From CF-39 sp035651155 (GTDB lineage: Bacteria; Chloroflexota; Limnocylindria; P2-11E): a stretch of 64,000 bases of DNA. The stretch spans positions 56,217 through 120,216 of the forward strand of contig DASRGG010000022.1 in assembly GCA_035651155.1 (NCBI GenBank), written 5' to 3'. Below are positions 35,340 through 42,892 of this stretch, one piece after another (the stretch's first letter is position 1; each line of letters begins with the position of its first letter). The notes below the pieces were generated by a model that did no database searches, had not been told where the DNA came from, and saw only the letters and a list, made by a program, of their open reading frames with translations. The position numbers were made by a program, and so were the translations under genes.

Positions 35340-36413
35340 ATGAAGTTCACGTTCGACCTGCCCACGTCGCTCTGGCGCGAGCCGTCCTCGCGCTTCGTCG
35401 AGCTCGCGCGGCCCTACGAGGCCGCCGGCTTCGATCGCTTCGGCGTCGCCGACTGGCGCTTCTATCCCGATCTCTTCGTCCACATGACCGCGTGCCTCAT
35501 GGCCACCGAGCGGCTCGAGCTCGAGAGCCTCGTCACCGATCCGTTCGTGCGGCATCCCGCGCTCACCGCCTGCGCGATGGCGACGATGGACGACCTCTCG
35601 CGCGGCCGCGTCGTGCTCGGGCTGGGCGGCGGGCTCGAGCAGCCCGCCTTCTGGCATCAGGAGCGGGTCCATCCGCTCGACGCCGTGCGCGACACCGTCG
35701 AGATCGCGCGCCGGATGCTGCGTGGCGAGCGCGTGACCTATCGCGGCCGGGTGCTGAGCGTGGACGGGGCGAAGCTCGGCTTCCGCCCGTTCCGGCCCGA
35801 CCTCCCGATCCTCGTCGCGGCGCGCGGGAAGCGGATGATCGAGCTCGCCGGCGAGCTTGCGGACGTGGTCCACCTCGCCGCGTTCTTCATGGGTGTCGAG
35901 CATCGCCGCGAAGAGATCGCGCACGTGCGCGCCGGCGCCGACCGCGCCGGACGGAGGATGGGGAGCTTCGAGATCGACATCACCATGCCGTGCTCCGTCT
36001 CCGAGGACCGCGCCGCGGCGCGGCGCGCGGCGAAGCGGCCGGCCGCGCAGGGCATCCTCTGGATGGCGGGCGCGGAGAAGTATTCGCGGCAGCGCGCCGA
36101 CTGGAGGCCGCCGAAGGAGTTCCGCGTCCCCGACCACGTGGTGGGCGCGCTCGCGAAGTGGGACTTCTGGACGCAGCCCTACCTCCCGGCCGAGCTCGCC
36201 GACCTCATCACCGACGACGTGCTCGACCAGTTCGCCCTCGCGGGGACGCCTGGGGAGTGCGCCCAGCGGGTGCGCGCGATCGCGCGCGAGCTGCCCGACG
36301 TGACCGGCGTCCGCCTCTACGCGCTCCCGCCGCCCTCCGACTCGTGGTCCGGCGGCTACATCGAGATGGCGCGGGCGATGGGGAAGTTGATCTCGCTGGT
36401 CAGGAGCGGCTAG
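35340..36413 (+). CDS. LLM-class flavin/F420-dependent oxidoreductase, 357 aa (copy 3)
   Basis: Third close paralogue. I start at ATG 35340 (MKFTFDLPTSLW); a GTG two codons upstream is equally in frame. FGVADWRFYPD, ESLVTDPFVRHPALTACAMATMDDLSRGRVVLGLGGGLEQ, ILVAARGKRMIELAGELADVVHLAAFF and LDQFALAGTPGECAQRV match copies 1 and 2. Preceded by a perfect hairpin. Its TAG overlaps the TAG of the converging permease gene, so transcription from both sides meets here. Two copies in one operon may form a heterodimer, as luciferase does; this is inference. Confidence 0.87.
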   Translation: MKFTFDLPTSLWREPSSRFVELARPYEAAGFDRFGVADWRFYPDLFVHMTACLMATERLELESLVTDPFVRHPALTACAMATMDDLSRGRVVLGLGGGLEQPAFWHQERVHPLDAVRDTVEIARRMLRGERVTYRGRVLSVDGAKLGFRPFRPDLPILVAARGKRMIELAGELADVVHLAAFFMGVEHRREEIAHVRAGADRAGRRMGSFEIDITMPCSVSEDRAAARRAAKRPAAQGILWMAGAEKYSRQRADWRPPKEFRVPDHVVGALAKWDFWTQPYLPAELADLITDDVLDQFALAGTPGECAQRVRAIARELPDVTGVRLYALPPPSDSWSGGYIEMARAMGKLISLVRSG

Positions 36414-37255
36414 CGCCGGCGCTGCCGCGGGTCGAGCGCGTCGCGCAGCCAGTCGCCCACGAGGTTCGTCGCGAGCACCGTGAGCATCACGGCGAGGCCC
36501 GGGACGAGCGCGATCCACCACGCCGTGGCGACGTACTCGATCCCGTCGAAGACCATCCGGCCCCAGGTCGGCGTCGTGACCGGCACCCCGACGCCGAGGA
36601 ACGAGAGGCTCGCCTCGAAGAGGATGAGGTTCCCGACCATGAGTGTCGCGATCACGATGATCGACGCGGCCGCGTTCGGCAGGATGTGACGCACGATGAT
36701 CCGGCCGTCGTCCGCGCCGACGACGCGCGCGGCCTCGACGAAGAGCATCTCGCGGATCGCGAGCACCTCCGCACGTACCACGCGCGTGAAGGTGAACCAC
36801 GTCGTGATCGCGAGGACGACGATGAGGTTGGCGACGCTCGGCTTCAGCACCGCGGCGACGGCGATCGCGAGCACGAGCGCCGGGATCGCCTGCTGCACGT
36901 CCGCGACGCGCATGATGATGCGGTCCCAGCGCCGGCCGAGGTAGCCCGCGACGAGGCCGAGTGAGATGCCGACGCCGCCCGACAGCGCCACGCCCACCAG
37001 ACCGACGGTGAGCGACACGCGCGCGCCGTGGACCATCCGCGCGAGGATGTCGCGGCCCAGGTTGTCCGTGCCGAGCAGGTAGCCGTGCTCGCCGCCGGCC
37101 CACGACGGCGCGTCGAGGCGCTGGAGGAGCTGCTGCGCGTCGGGGTCGGGCGCGAGCTGGTCGGCGAAGACCGCGGTGAGGACGAGCAGGGCGAGCACGG
37201 CGATGCCGAGCAGGCCGGGCAGCGTCGGCATGCGCGGACCGAAACGGCGCCTCAA
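36410..37255 (-). CDS. Dpp/Opp-type ABC permease, C subunit, about 281 aa
   Basis: Inner-membrane permease. GYLLGTDNLGRDILARMVHGARVSLTVGLVGV is the DppC/OppC signature, and the ATPase-docking loop is EAARVVGADDGRIIVRHILPNAAASIIV. Five to six membrane helices. I choose TTG 37253-37255, whose last two bases start the stop of the upstream permease gene (TTGA overlap) and which keeps the basic RRRFGPR before helix 1. ATG 37229-37231 is the alternative. Partners are the B subunit at 37,252-38,166 and the binding protein at 33,689. No ATPase gene follows because the operon meets the converging LLM gene. Confidence 0.88.
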   Translation of the reverse strand: MRRRFGPRMPTLPGLLGIAVLALLVLTAVFADQLAPDPDAQQLLQRLDAPSWAGGEHGYLLGTDNLGRDILARMVHGARVSLTVGLVGVALSGGVGISLGLVAGYLGRRWDRIIMRVADVQQAIPALVLAIAVAAVLKPSVANLIVVLAITTWFTFTRVVRAEVLAIREMLFVEAARVVGADDGRIIVRHILPNAAASIIVIATLMVGNLILFEASLSFLGVGVPVTTPTWGRMVFDGIEYVATAWWIALVPGLAVMLTVLATNLVGDWLRDALDPRQRRR

Positions 37256-38166
37256 CTGAGTCTGATGCGGGGGTCGATCCGCGTGTACGCGATGTCCACG
37301 AGGAGGTTCGCGGCGATCACGATCACCGCGGCGACCGTCACGAACGACTGGATGACGGGCACGTCCTTCCTCGAGATCGCCTCGACCGCGAGCCTCCCCA
37401 TCCCCGGATAGGCGAAGATCGTCTCGGCGACGACCGCGCCGCTCAGCAGAAAACCGACCTGGAGCCCGAGCATCGTGACGAACGGCAGCGCCGCGTTGCG
37501 CAGCGCGTGGCGCATCACCACCACGCGCCCGCGCAGGCCCTTCGCGTAGGCGGTACGGATGTACTCCTGCGAGAGCACCTCGAGCAGGCTCGACCGAAGG
37601 AGGCGCGCGAGCACTGCGGCCGAGAACGAGCCGACCGAGATGGCCGGGAGGACCAGACTCTTCCACGATTCCGCGCCGGACGAGGGCAGCCAGCGCAACC
37701 CGACGGCGACCACCAGGATGAGCACCATCCCGAGCAGGAACACCGGTACGGACTGCCCGAGGAACGCGAAGAAGCGCGCGGCGGCGTCGATCCACCGATC
37801 GTGGTTCATCGCGGCGAGCAGCCCGAGCGGGATCGACACCACGAGCGCGAACAGGACGGCGGCCGCGGTCAGCCGCAGCGTCGCGGGGAGCCGCTCGAGC
37901 ACCACGCCCATCGCCGGCTCGTGGCTGCTGTACGACAAGCCGAAGTCGCCCCGGACCGCGTGCACGAGGAAGTCGAGGTACTGCACCGGGACGGGGCGAT
38001 CGAGACCCATGTTGTGGCGGAACTGCTCCAGCTCCGCGGGCGTCGTGTCGAGCGGCGCCAGCGTCGAGGCGGGGTCGCCGGCGATGAACGTGAGCGCGAA
38101 GACGATGGTCGTGACGCCGATGAGGACCAGGAACCCCTGCACGACGCGCTGGAGAATGTAGATCAC
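37252..38166 (-). CDS. Dpp/Opp-type ABC permease, B subunit, about 304 aa
   Basis: Inner-membrane permease. IYILQRVVQGFLVLIGVTTIVFAL is the classic first helix of DppB/OppB. Later parts include LGLDRPVPVQYL-like MGLDRPVPVQYLDFL and the docking loop YIRTAYAKGLRGRVVVMRHALRNAALP, then VVAETIFAYPGMGRL. The GTG at 38164-38166 gives the standard N-terminus; an in-frame ATG at 38241 would add a proline-rich tail. Divergent from grdB with 127 bases between them, so both may share control. A perfect CCCCCG-CC-CGGGGG palindrome lies at 38,222-38,235. Confidence 0.88.
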   Translation of the reverse strand: MIYILQRVVQGFLVLIGVTTIVFALTFIAGDPASTLAPLDTTPAELEQFRHNMGLDRPVPVQYLDFLVHAVRGDFGLSYSSHEPAMGVVLERLPATLRLTAAAVLFALVVSIPLGLLAAMNHDRWIDAAARFFAFLGQSVPVFLLGMVLILVVAVGLRWLPSSGAESWKSLVLPAISVGSFSAAVLARLLRSSLLEVLSQEYIRTAYAKGLRGRVVVMRHALRNAALPFVTMLGLQVGFLLSGAVVAETIFAYPGMGRLAVEAISRKDVPVIQSFVTVAAVIVIAANLLVDIAYTRIDPRIRLS

Positions 38167-38293
38167 CGGCGGATGGTCCCGCACCCTCGGCCCGAGGTCC
38201 AGCGGGCTGTCCGGGCGAGCTCCCCCGCCCGGGGGCGCCATCCCGTATTGTGAGATGACACTTCGGACTTTGGAACGGAGGAAGCCCGGCGCG

Positions 38294-39607
38294 ATGAGCG
38301 GCCTGCGCGTCGTCCACTACCTGAACCAGTTCTTCGGCCGGATCGGCGCGGAAGAGGCCGGTGACCATCCGTTCACCGTGCGCGAGGGTCCGGTGGGCCC
38401 GGGCGCCGGTCTCCAGAAGGAGCTCGGCGATGCCGGTGAGGTCGTCGCGACGCTCATCTGCGGCGACAACCGCGCGGCGACCGACCTCGAGGCGTTCGGC
38501 GCCGAGGTCGAGGCCGCGCTGCGGGCGCAGCGGGCCGACGTGCTCGTCGCCGGGCCGGCATTCAACGCCGGCCGGTACGGGCTGGCGTGCGGCGAGGCGT
38601 GCGCGCGAGCGCAGGCGATGGGCATCCCCGCCGTCACCGCGCTGAACGTCGAGAACCCGGGCGTGGAGCTCTACCGGCGCAAGACCTACATCCTGCCGAC
38701 GACGCCGACGGCGCTCGGGATGAACGAGACGCTCGCGCGGCTCGCCCGCTTCGCCGTGAAGATCGGACGCCGCGAGCCGCTCCTCTCGTCGGCGGTCGAG
38801 GGCTACTACGGGCGCGGCGTGCGCCGCACGCAGATCCTCGCGCGGCCCGCCGCCGATCGCGCGCTCGACATGCTCGCGGCGCGCATCGCCGGCACGCCGT
38901 TCGTCACGGAGCTCCCGCTACCAGCCGTCGACCGCGTCGCGCCGGCCGCGCCCGTGCCCGACATCACGCGCGCGCGCATCGCGCTCGTCACGACCGGCGG
39001 CATCGTCCCGAAGGGCAACCCCGATGGGCTGAAGCAGTCCAACTCGACCGAGTGGCGCGCCTACCCCATCGACGGCGTCGAATCGCTCGAGCCGGGGCGG
39101 TACGAATCCATCCACTCGGGCTACGACGCGAGCGCGGCCAACGCGAACCCGAACTACGTCGTGCCGCTCGATGCCGTGCGTGAGCTCGAGCACGCGCACG
39201 CCTTCGGTGCGCTGTACCCGCGCTACATCGTCACGACGGGCGTCGGGACCGCGGTCGTCGAGGCGCGCCGGATGGGCCGCGAGATCGCGGCCGACCTCCG
39301 CAGCCAGGGCGTCGACGCGGTCATCCTCACCGCGACCTGAGGGACCTGCAATCGCTGCGGTGCAGCGATCAGCGCGGAGCTCGAGCGAGCGGGGCTGCCC
39401 ACCGCGATGATCAGCGCGCTCGGCCCGGTCGCATCGGATCTCGGCGCGAACCGCGTCGTCCGTGGCGTGAAGATCCCGCATCCCTGCGGCGACCCGACGC
39501 TCGATCCCGCGGGCGACCACGCCCTCCGCGTGGGCCTCGTCAAGGCGTCGCTCGACGCGCTCGCGTCCAAGCTCGACGCGGCGCGTATCTTCGAGGCCGC
39601 GCGATGA
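38294..39607 (+). CDS. grdB: Glycine/sarcosine/betaine reductase B-component selenoprotein, GrdB/GrdF/GrdH-like, 437 aa with Sec349
   Basis: Substrate-specific component that takes the amino group-bearing carbon from glycine, sarcosine or betaine. The N-terminus VVHYLNQFFGRIGAEEAGD, the VREGPVGPG block and VAGPAFNAGRYGLACGEAC are family hallmarks. The frame reads through TGA 39338-39340 (codon 349) into GTCNRCGAAISAELERAGLP and on to the true TGA at 39605-39607. Family members have Sec in exactly this UxxC motif after ILT(A/S)T, and total length is as expected. A SECIS-like hairpin follows the TGA. The last stop overlaps the next ATG by four bases. Start ATG 38294 with GGAGG upstream. Which of the three substrates is used is not clear. 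Confidence 0.88.
39351..39369 (+). promoter_or_regulatory. Bacterial SECIS element in grdB
   Basis: ATCGCTGC, loop GGT, GCAGCGAT: a perfect eight-base stem beginning 11 bases after the in-frame TGA (39338-39340). The GGU loop is at +19 to +21 from the codon, the same place as the GGU of the Escherichia coli fdhF element as I remember it. Bacterial SelB needs such a hairpin in this interval to insert selenocysteine. Confidence 0.82.
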
Positions 39608-40908
39608 GCGGGAAGCGGCTCGAGCTGCGCACCTTCGACGTCGAGCGCGTCGCCTTCGGCGAGCGGACGGCGCTCGACGGGCGCACCCTTACCATCGACC
39701 GGGACGAGATCGGCGTCCTCGCCGCGAGCGATCCCGCCTTCGCCGGCGTCGACGTGCAGCTCGTCCGTCCCGGCGAGGCCGCGCGCATCCCGCAGATCAC
39801 CGACGTCGTCGAGCCGCGCGTGAAGTCGGGCGGCCCGGGCGGGGTGTTCCCGGGCCTGCTGTCGCCGGTCGAGCCGGTCGGGAGCGGGCGGACCGATCGC
39901 CTGCGCGGCGTCGCGGTGGTCACGTCGGGTGAGGTCCCGTGGCTCGGCGCGAAGGGGCTCTTCGTCGCCCACGACAGCGTGCTCGACACCGCGGGTCCCG
40001 GCGCGGACCTCCATCCCTACGCCGGGCTGCACCTCCTGGTCCTGCGGTTCCGCTTCGCCGAGGGCGTCGATCACGAGGGCTACGAGCGCGCGATCCTCTT
40101 GGCGGGCGAGAAGGTGGCGCGGGCGCTCGCGCTCACGGCGCGCGAGGCTCCGCCGACCTCGGTCGAGACGCGCGAGCTCGGTCGGGTCGATGCCTCGCTG
40201 CCGCGCGTGGTGTACGCGTACCAGGTGCAGTCGCAGGGCGTGTTCCTTCGCAGCCGCCTGTATGGGCGCATCCTCGACGAGCTCATGCCCGTCCTCGTGC
40301 ATCCGAACGAGCTCGCGGACGGCGCGCTCACAAGCGGCGGCCTCGGGGGTCACGGCGCGAAGCTGCACACCTGGATGCATCAGAACAACGCCGTCGTCGA
40401 GGGGCTCATCGCTGGCCACGGGTCGCGCTGGGAGTTCGCCGGCGTCGTCGTCCACCGCGGCCACTACTACCTCTACGAGGACAAGCAGCGTGTCGGTCTG
40501 CGCATCGCCGAGAGCGCGGCCCTGCTCGGCGCGCAGGGCGCGGTCTTCACGCTCGGCGGCGCCGGCAACAACGTCACCGAGGTCATGCTCGCCATCCAGG
40601 AATGCGAACGCCGCGGTATCAAGACCGTGCTCATCACCTGGGAGCACGCCGGTCCCGACGGGTCCGACTACCCGCTGCCGTTCGCCGTCCCCGAGGCGGT
40701 CGCGATCGTGAGCACGGGGAACCTCGACGAGCCGCTCTCGCTGCCGGCGATGGACCGCGTCGTCGGGGACAGCGCGATCCGCGCGCGCCCGGAGATCGGC
40801 GGCGTGCCGTTCCCGATCGACCGCGCGATCGTGCTGGAGCGCCGCACGTTCTACGCCGGTGCCGCGAATCCCGCCGGTTTCGGCCGCACCGGCTCCGTCG
40901 AGTCTTGA
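39604..40908 (+). CDS. grdE: Glycine/sarcosine/betaine reductase B-component proprotein, GrdE/GrdG/GrdI-like, 434 aa
   Basis: Partner of GrdB. VVEPRVKSGGPGGVFPG, VGSGRTDRLRGVAVV, VYAYQVQSQGVF and HPNELADGAL are family blocks, and KTVLITWEHAGPDG with AIVSTGNLDEPLSLPAMDRV close the C-terminal half. In clostridial GrdE the text after the HPNE...DGA block contains an Asn-Cys pair where the proprotein is cut and a pyruvoyl group arises. Here the same place reads SGGLGGHGAKLHTWMHQNN, with no Cys. So this protein probably stays uncut. ATG 39604 overlaps the grdB stop. The full normal length and intact frame argue that it is still functional in some form. Confidence 0.87.
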   Translation: MSGKRLELRTFDVERVAFGERTALDGRTLTIDRDEIGVLAASDPAFAGVDVQLVRPGEAARIPQITDVVEPRVKSGGPGGVFPGLLSPVEPVGSGRTDRLRGVAVVTSGEVPWLGAKGLFVAHDSVLDTAGPGADLHPYAGLHLLVLRFRFAEGVDHEGYERAILLAGEKVARALALTAREAPPTSVETRELGRVDASLPRVVYAYQVQSQGVFLRSRLYGRILDELMPVLVHPNELADGALTSGGLGGHGAKLHTWMHQNNAVVEGLIAGHGSRWEFAGVVVHRGHYYLYEDKQRVGLRIAESAALLGAQGAVFTLGGAGNNVTEVMLAIQECERRGIKTVLITWEHAGPDGSDYPLPFAVPEAVAIVSTGNLDEPLSLPAMDRVVGDSAIRARPEIGGVPFPIDRAIVLERRTFYAGAANPAGFGRTGSVES

Positions 40909-40914
40909 GACGCC

Positions 40915-40951
40915 GTCTCGATTGGCGTGACGGCGGCTCGCGATGCGATAC
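40915..40951 (+). promoter_or_regulatory. Copy of the 37-bp tripartite element (site 6)
   Basis: GTCTCG 40915-40920, 26 bases with internal CTCGC, then GATAC (one base off). It begins seven bases after the grdE stop and ends 35 bases before the GTG of grdA, separating grdBE from grdAC. The changed half-site GATAC is the mirror of GTATC seen at sites 7 and 8. Confidence 0.65.
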
Positions 40952-40986
40952 TCGGGCGTGACACGAACGCGAAGGGAGGTGATGCA

Positions 40987-41454
40987 GTGGATCTTCGAGG
41001 CAAGAAGGTCATCGCGATCGGCGAACGCGACGGAGTGCAGGCGACGGCCATCGCGGCGGTGGCGCGGAGCGCCGGTGCCGAGGTGCTGCTGGAGCTGAAC
41101 CAGTGCTTCGTCTGAACGTCCGCCGGTGCCTCGGACCTGGATGAGCAGACCGAGATCAAGCGCATCTACGACGCACAGGGCAAGGCAGGGCTGGTCGTGA
41201 TCCTCGGAGCGGCCGAGCCCGCGTACGTCGAGATGATGGCTGAGACGGTCACCGCTGGTGATCCAACCTACACAGGTCCGCTGGCCGGAGTCTCGTTGGG
41301 ACTCCCCGTCTATCACGTGACCGAACCTGAGGTCCGGGAGAACGCGGACGCCTCCGTGTACCAGGACCAGATCGGGTTGTCGGAGGTCGCCATGGAGACA
41401 GACAAGATCTGGGAGAGCATTCGCGGCGTGCGTGGCCGCATGCCCGCCGAGTGA
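40987..41454 (+). CDS. grdA: Glycine/sarcosine/betaine reductase selenoprotein A, GrdA-like, 155 aa with Sec43
   Basis: Small redox carrier that receives the carboxymethyl group as a selenoether. GTG 40987 follows GGGAGGTGAT. DLRGKKVIAIGERDG matches the family N-terminus. The reading frame continues through TGA 41113-41115 in LNQCFV-U-TSAGASDLDEQ, the diagnostic CxxU motif of GrdA, and then VILGAAEP, ETVTAGDPTYTGPLAGVSLGLPVYHV to the true TGA 41452-41454. Total length equals GrdA. The gene looks less GC-rich than its neighbours (one 60-base line counted by hand gave 60%), hinting at separate origin. Stop overlaps the grdC ATG (TGATG). Confidence 0.9.
41118..41147 (+). promoter_or_regulatory. 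SECIS candidate region in grdA
   Basis: Two alternative hairpins follow TGA 41113-41115. One is GTCCG / nine-base loop with GGT / CGGAC (41118-41136). The other has stem TGC-TC with one bulge against GAGCA (41127-41147), with a loop starting GGAC at +18. The second places GG where bacterial SelB expects it; the first has the better stem. The true one is not decided. Confidence 0.5.
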
Positions 41455-42887
41455 TGCCCGATCGCACCGCGTCTTTCCCGACCATCCGCGCCGTCTCGTG
41501 CGTGATCGCGCACACACCCGGGCTCCTGCGATACGGCTCCAAGCCGGCGCGGGAGCTCGCCAAGGACGCGGCGCTCTTGGCGAAGATCGAGGGGCACCTG
41601 CGGAGCTTCGACGACGCGGTCGCCTACGCGCCGAACCAGGTCTTCATCGGGAGCCGCGCGCCCGAATGGCTCTGGGACGTGCCGGAGCCGTGGTGGCGCC
41701 ACGGTGACGCGAAGGCGAGCGCGCGCGGGCCGGTCGGCCAGATCGTCTCGGAGGACGCCTTCTGGGGTCTCCTGCGCATGGCCGACGAGTTCGGCCTCGT
41801 CGACATCGAGAGCGGCGTGCTCGACCGGTCGCGCGACCTGCTGCGATCGACGGGACTCTTCACCGACGCGGAGCTCGAGCGGATCGCTCGTGCGTCGGGC
41901 ACCGCGTCCGGCGAGGGGGCGCTGGGCCTGCACGGCGCGGACGGCTCGGTGGTGGGCCACGTCGCCAACGGCTACCCCGGCGACACCAGCCAGACCGCGG
42001 ACATCCTCCTCGAGAACCTCGCGTGCAAGGCCTCCGGCGCGCTCGCGCTGAAGCAGCTGCTCCGCCAGACCGGCATGGACGCGCGGGACGTCGAGTACGT
42101 GCTGGGCTGCGGCGAGGAGGCGGTCGGGGACCGCTACCAGCGTGGCGGCGGCGCCATCTCGAAGGCCATGGCCGAGATGGCCGGCTGCGCGCAGGCCAGC
42201 GGATCCGACGTGAAGGCGTTCTGCTGCGCGCCGGTGCACGCGCTCGTGCTCGCTGGATCACTCGTCCAGAGCGGCGTGTTCAAGAACGTGGTCGTCGTCG
42301 GCGGCGGGTCGCTCGCGAAGCTCGGCATGAAGATGCTCGGCCATCTTGCGAAGGACATGCCGCTGCTCGAGGACTGCCTCGCGGCCGTCGCGATCCTCGT
42401 CGGGCCGCCGGACGGCACCGGCGTGCGCATGCGCCTCGACGCGGTCGGCCGGCACACGGTCGCGTCGGGCGGCTCGGCGGGCGCGATCTACGAGGCGCTC
42501 GTCGCCGCGCCGCTCGACCAGCTCGGCCTGCACATCCCCGACGTCGACAAGTACGCCGTCGAGCTGCACAACCCCGATATCACCGTCCCGGCGGGCAGCG
42601 GCAACGTGCCGCGGACGAACTACCGCATCATCGCCGGCCTCGGCGTGATGCGCGGGGAGCTGCGGCGCGACGACGTCGACGGCTTCGAGCGAGTCCACGG
42701 TGTGCCCGGGTTCGTGCCGACGCAGGGCCACATCCCCGCCGCACTGCCGTACCTCGCGCACGCGCTGCCACGGCTGCGCGACGGCTCGCTGCGCAACGCG
42801 CTCTTCATCGCGAAGGGCAGCCTCTTCCTTGGGAAGATGACGAACATGGCGGACGGCATGTCCGTCCTGCTGGACCGCGCCGACTGA
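41454..42887 (+). CDS. grdC: Glycine/sarcosine/betaine reductase C-component beta subunit, GrdC-like, 477 aa
   Basis: Thiolase-fold protein that, with GrdD, turns the carboxymethyl-selenoether into acetyl phosphate. VSCVIAHTPGLLRYGS, LRSFDDAVAYAPNQVFIG and the middle part KAFCCAPVHALVLAGSLVQSGVFKNVVVVGGGS are family blocks; the CC pair lies in the FabH-like active-site region. The C-terminus GHIPAALPYLAHALPRLRDG is also typical. ATG 41454 overlaps the grdA stop. No GrdD gene follows; the next gene is a GMC dehydrogenase, six bases downstream. Either GrdD is elsewhere or the product differs from acetyl phosphate. Confidence 0.88.
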   Translation: MPDRTASFPTIRAVSCVIAHTPGLLRYGSKPARELAKDAALLAKIEGHLRSFDDAVAYAPNQVFIGSRAPEWLWDVPEPWWRHGDAKASARGPVGQIVSEDAFWGLLRMADEFGLVDIESGVLDRSRDLLRSTGLFTDAELERIARASGTASGEGALGLHGADGSVVGHVANGYPGDTSQTADILLENLACKASGALALKQLLRQTGMDARDVEYVLGCGEEAVGDRYQRGGGAISKAMAEMAGCAQASGSDVKAFCCAPVHALVLAGSLVQSGVFKNVVVVGGGSLAKLGMKMLGHLAKDMPLLEDCLAAVAILVGPPDGTGVRMRLDAVGRHTVASGGSAGAIYEALVAAPLDQLGLHIPDVDKYAVELHNPDITVPAGSGNVPRTNYRIIAGLGVMRGELRRDDVDGFERVHGVPGFVPTQGHIPAALPYLAHALPRLRDGSLRNALFIAKGSLFLGKMTNMADGMSVLLDRAD

Positions 42888-42892
42888 ACACG

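Noticed and set aside
39338..39340. TGA splitting the GrdB-like gene read as a pseudogene or frameshift
   Set aside because: Both sides are intact, in the same frame, and the codon is at the known selenocysteine position with a SECIS-like hairpin.
41113..41115. TGA in the GrdA-like gene read as a real stop, leaving a short peptide and an orphan frame
   Set aside because: CFV-x-TSAGA is the GrdA selenocysteine motif and the downstream part is conserved to the normal C-terminus.
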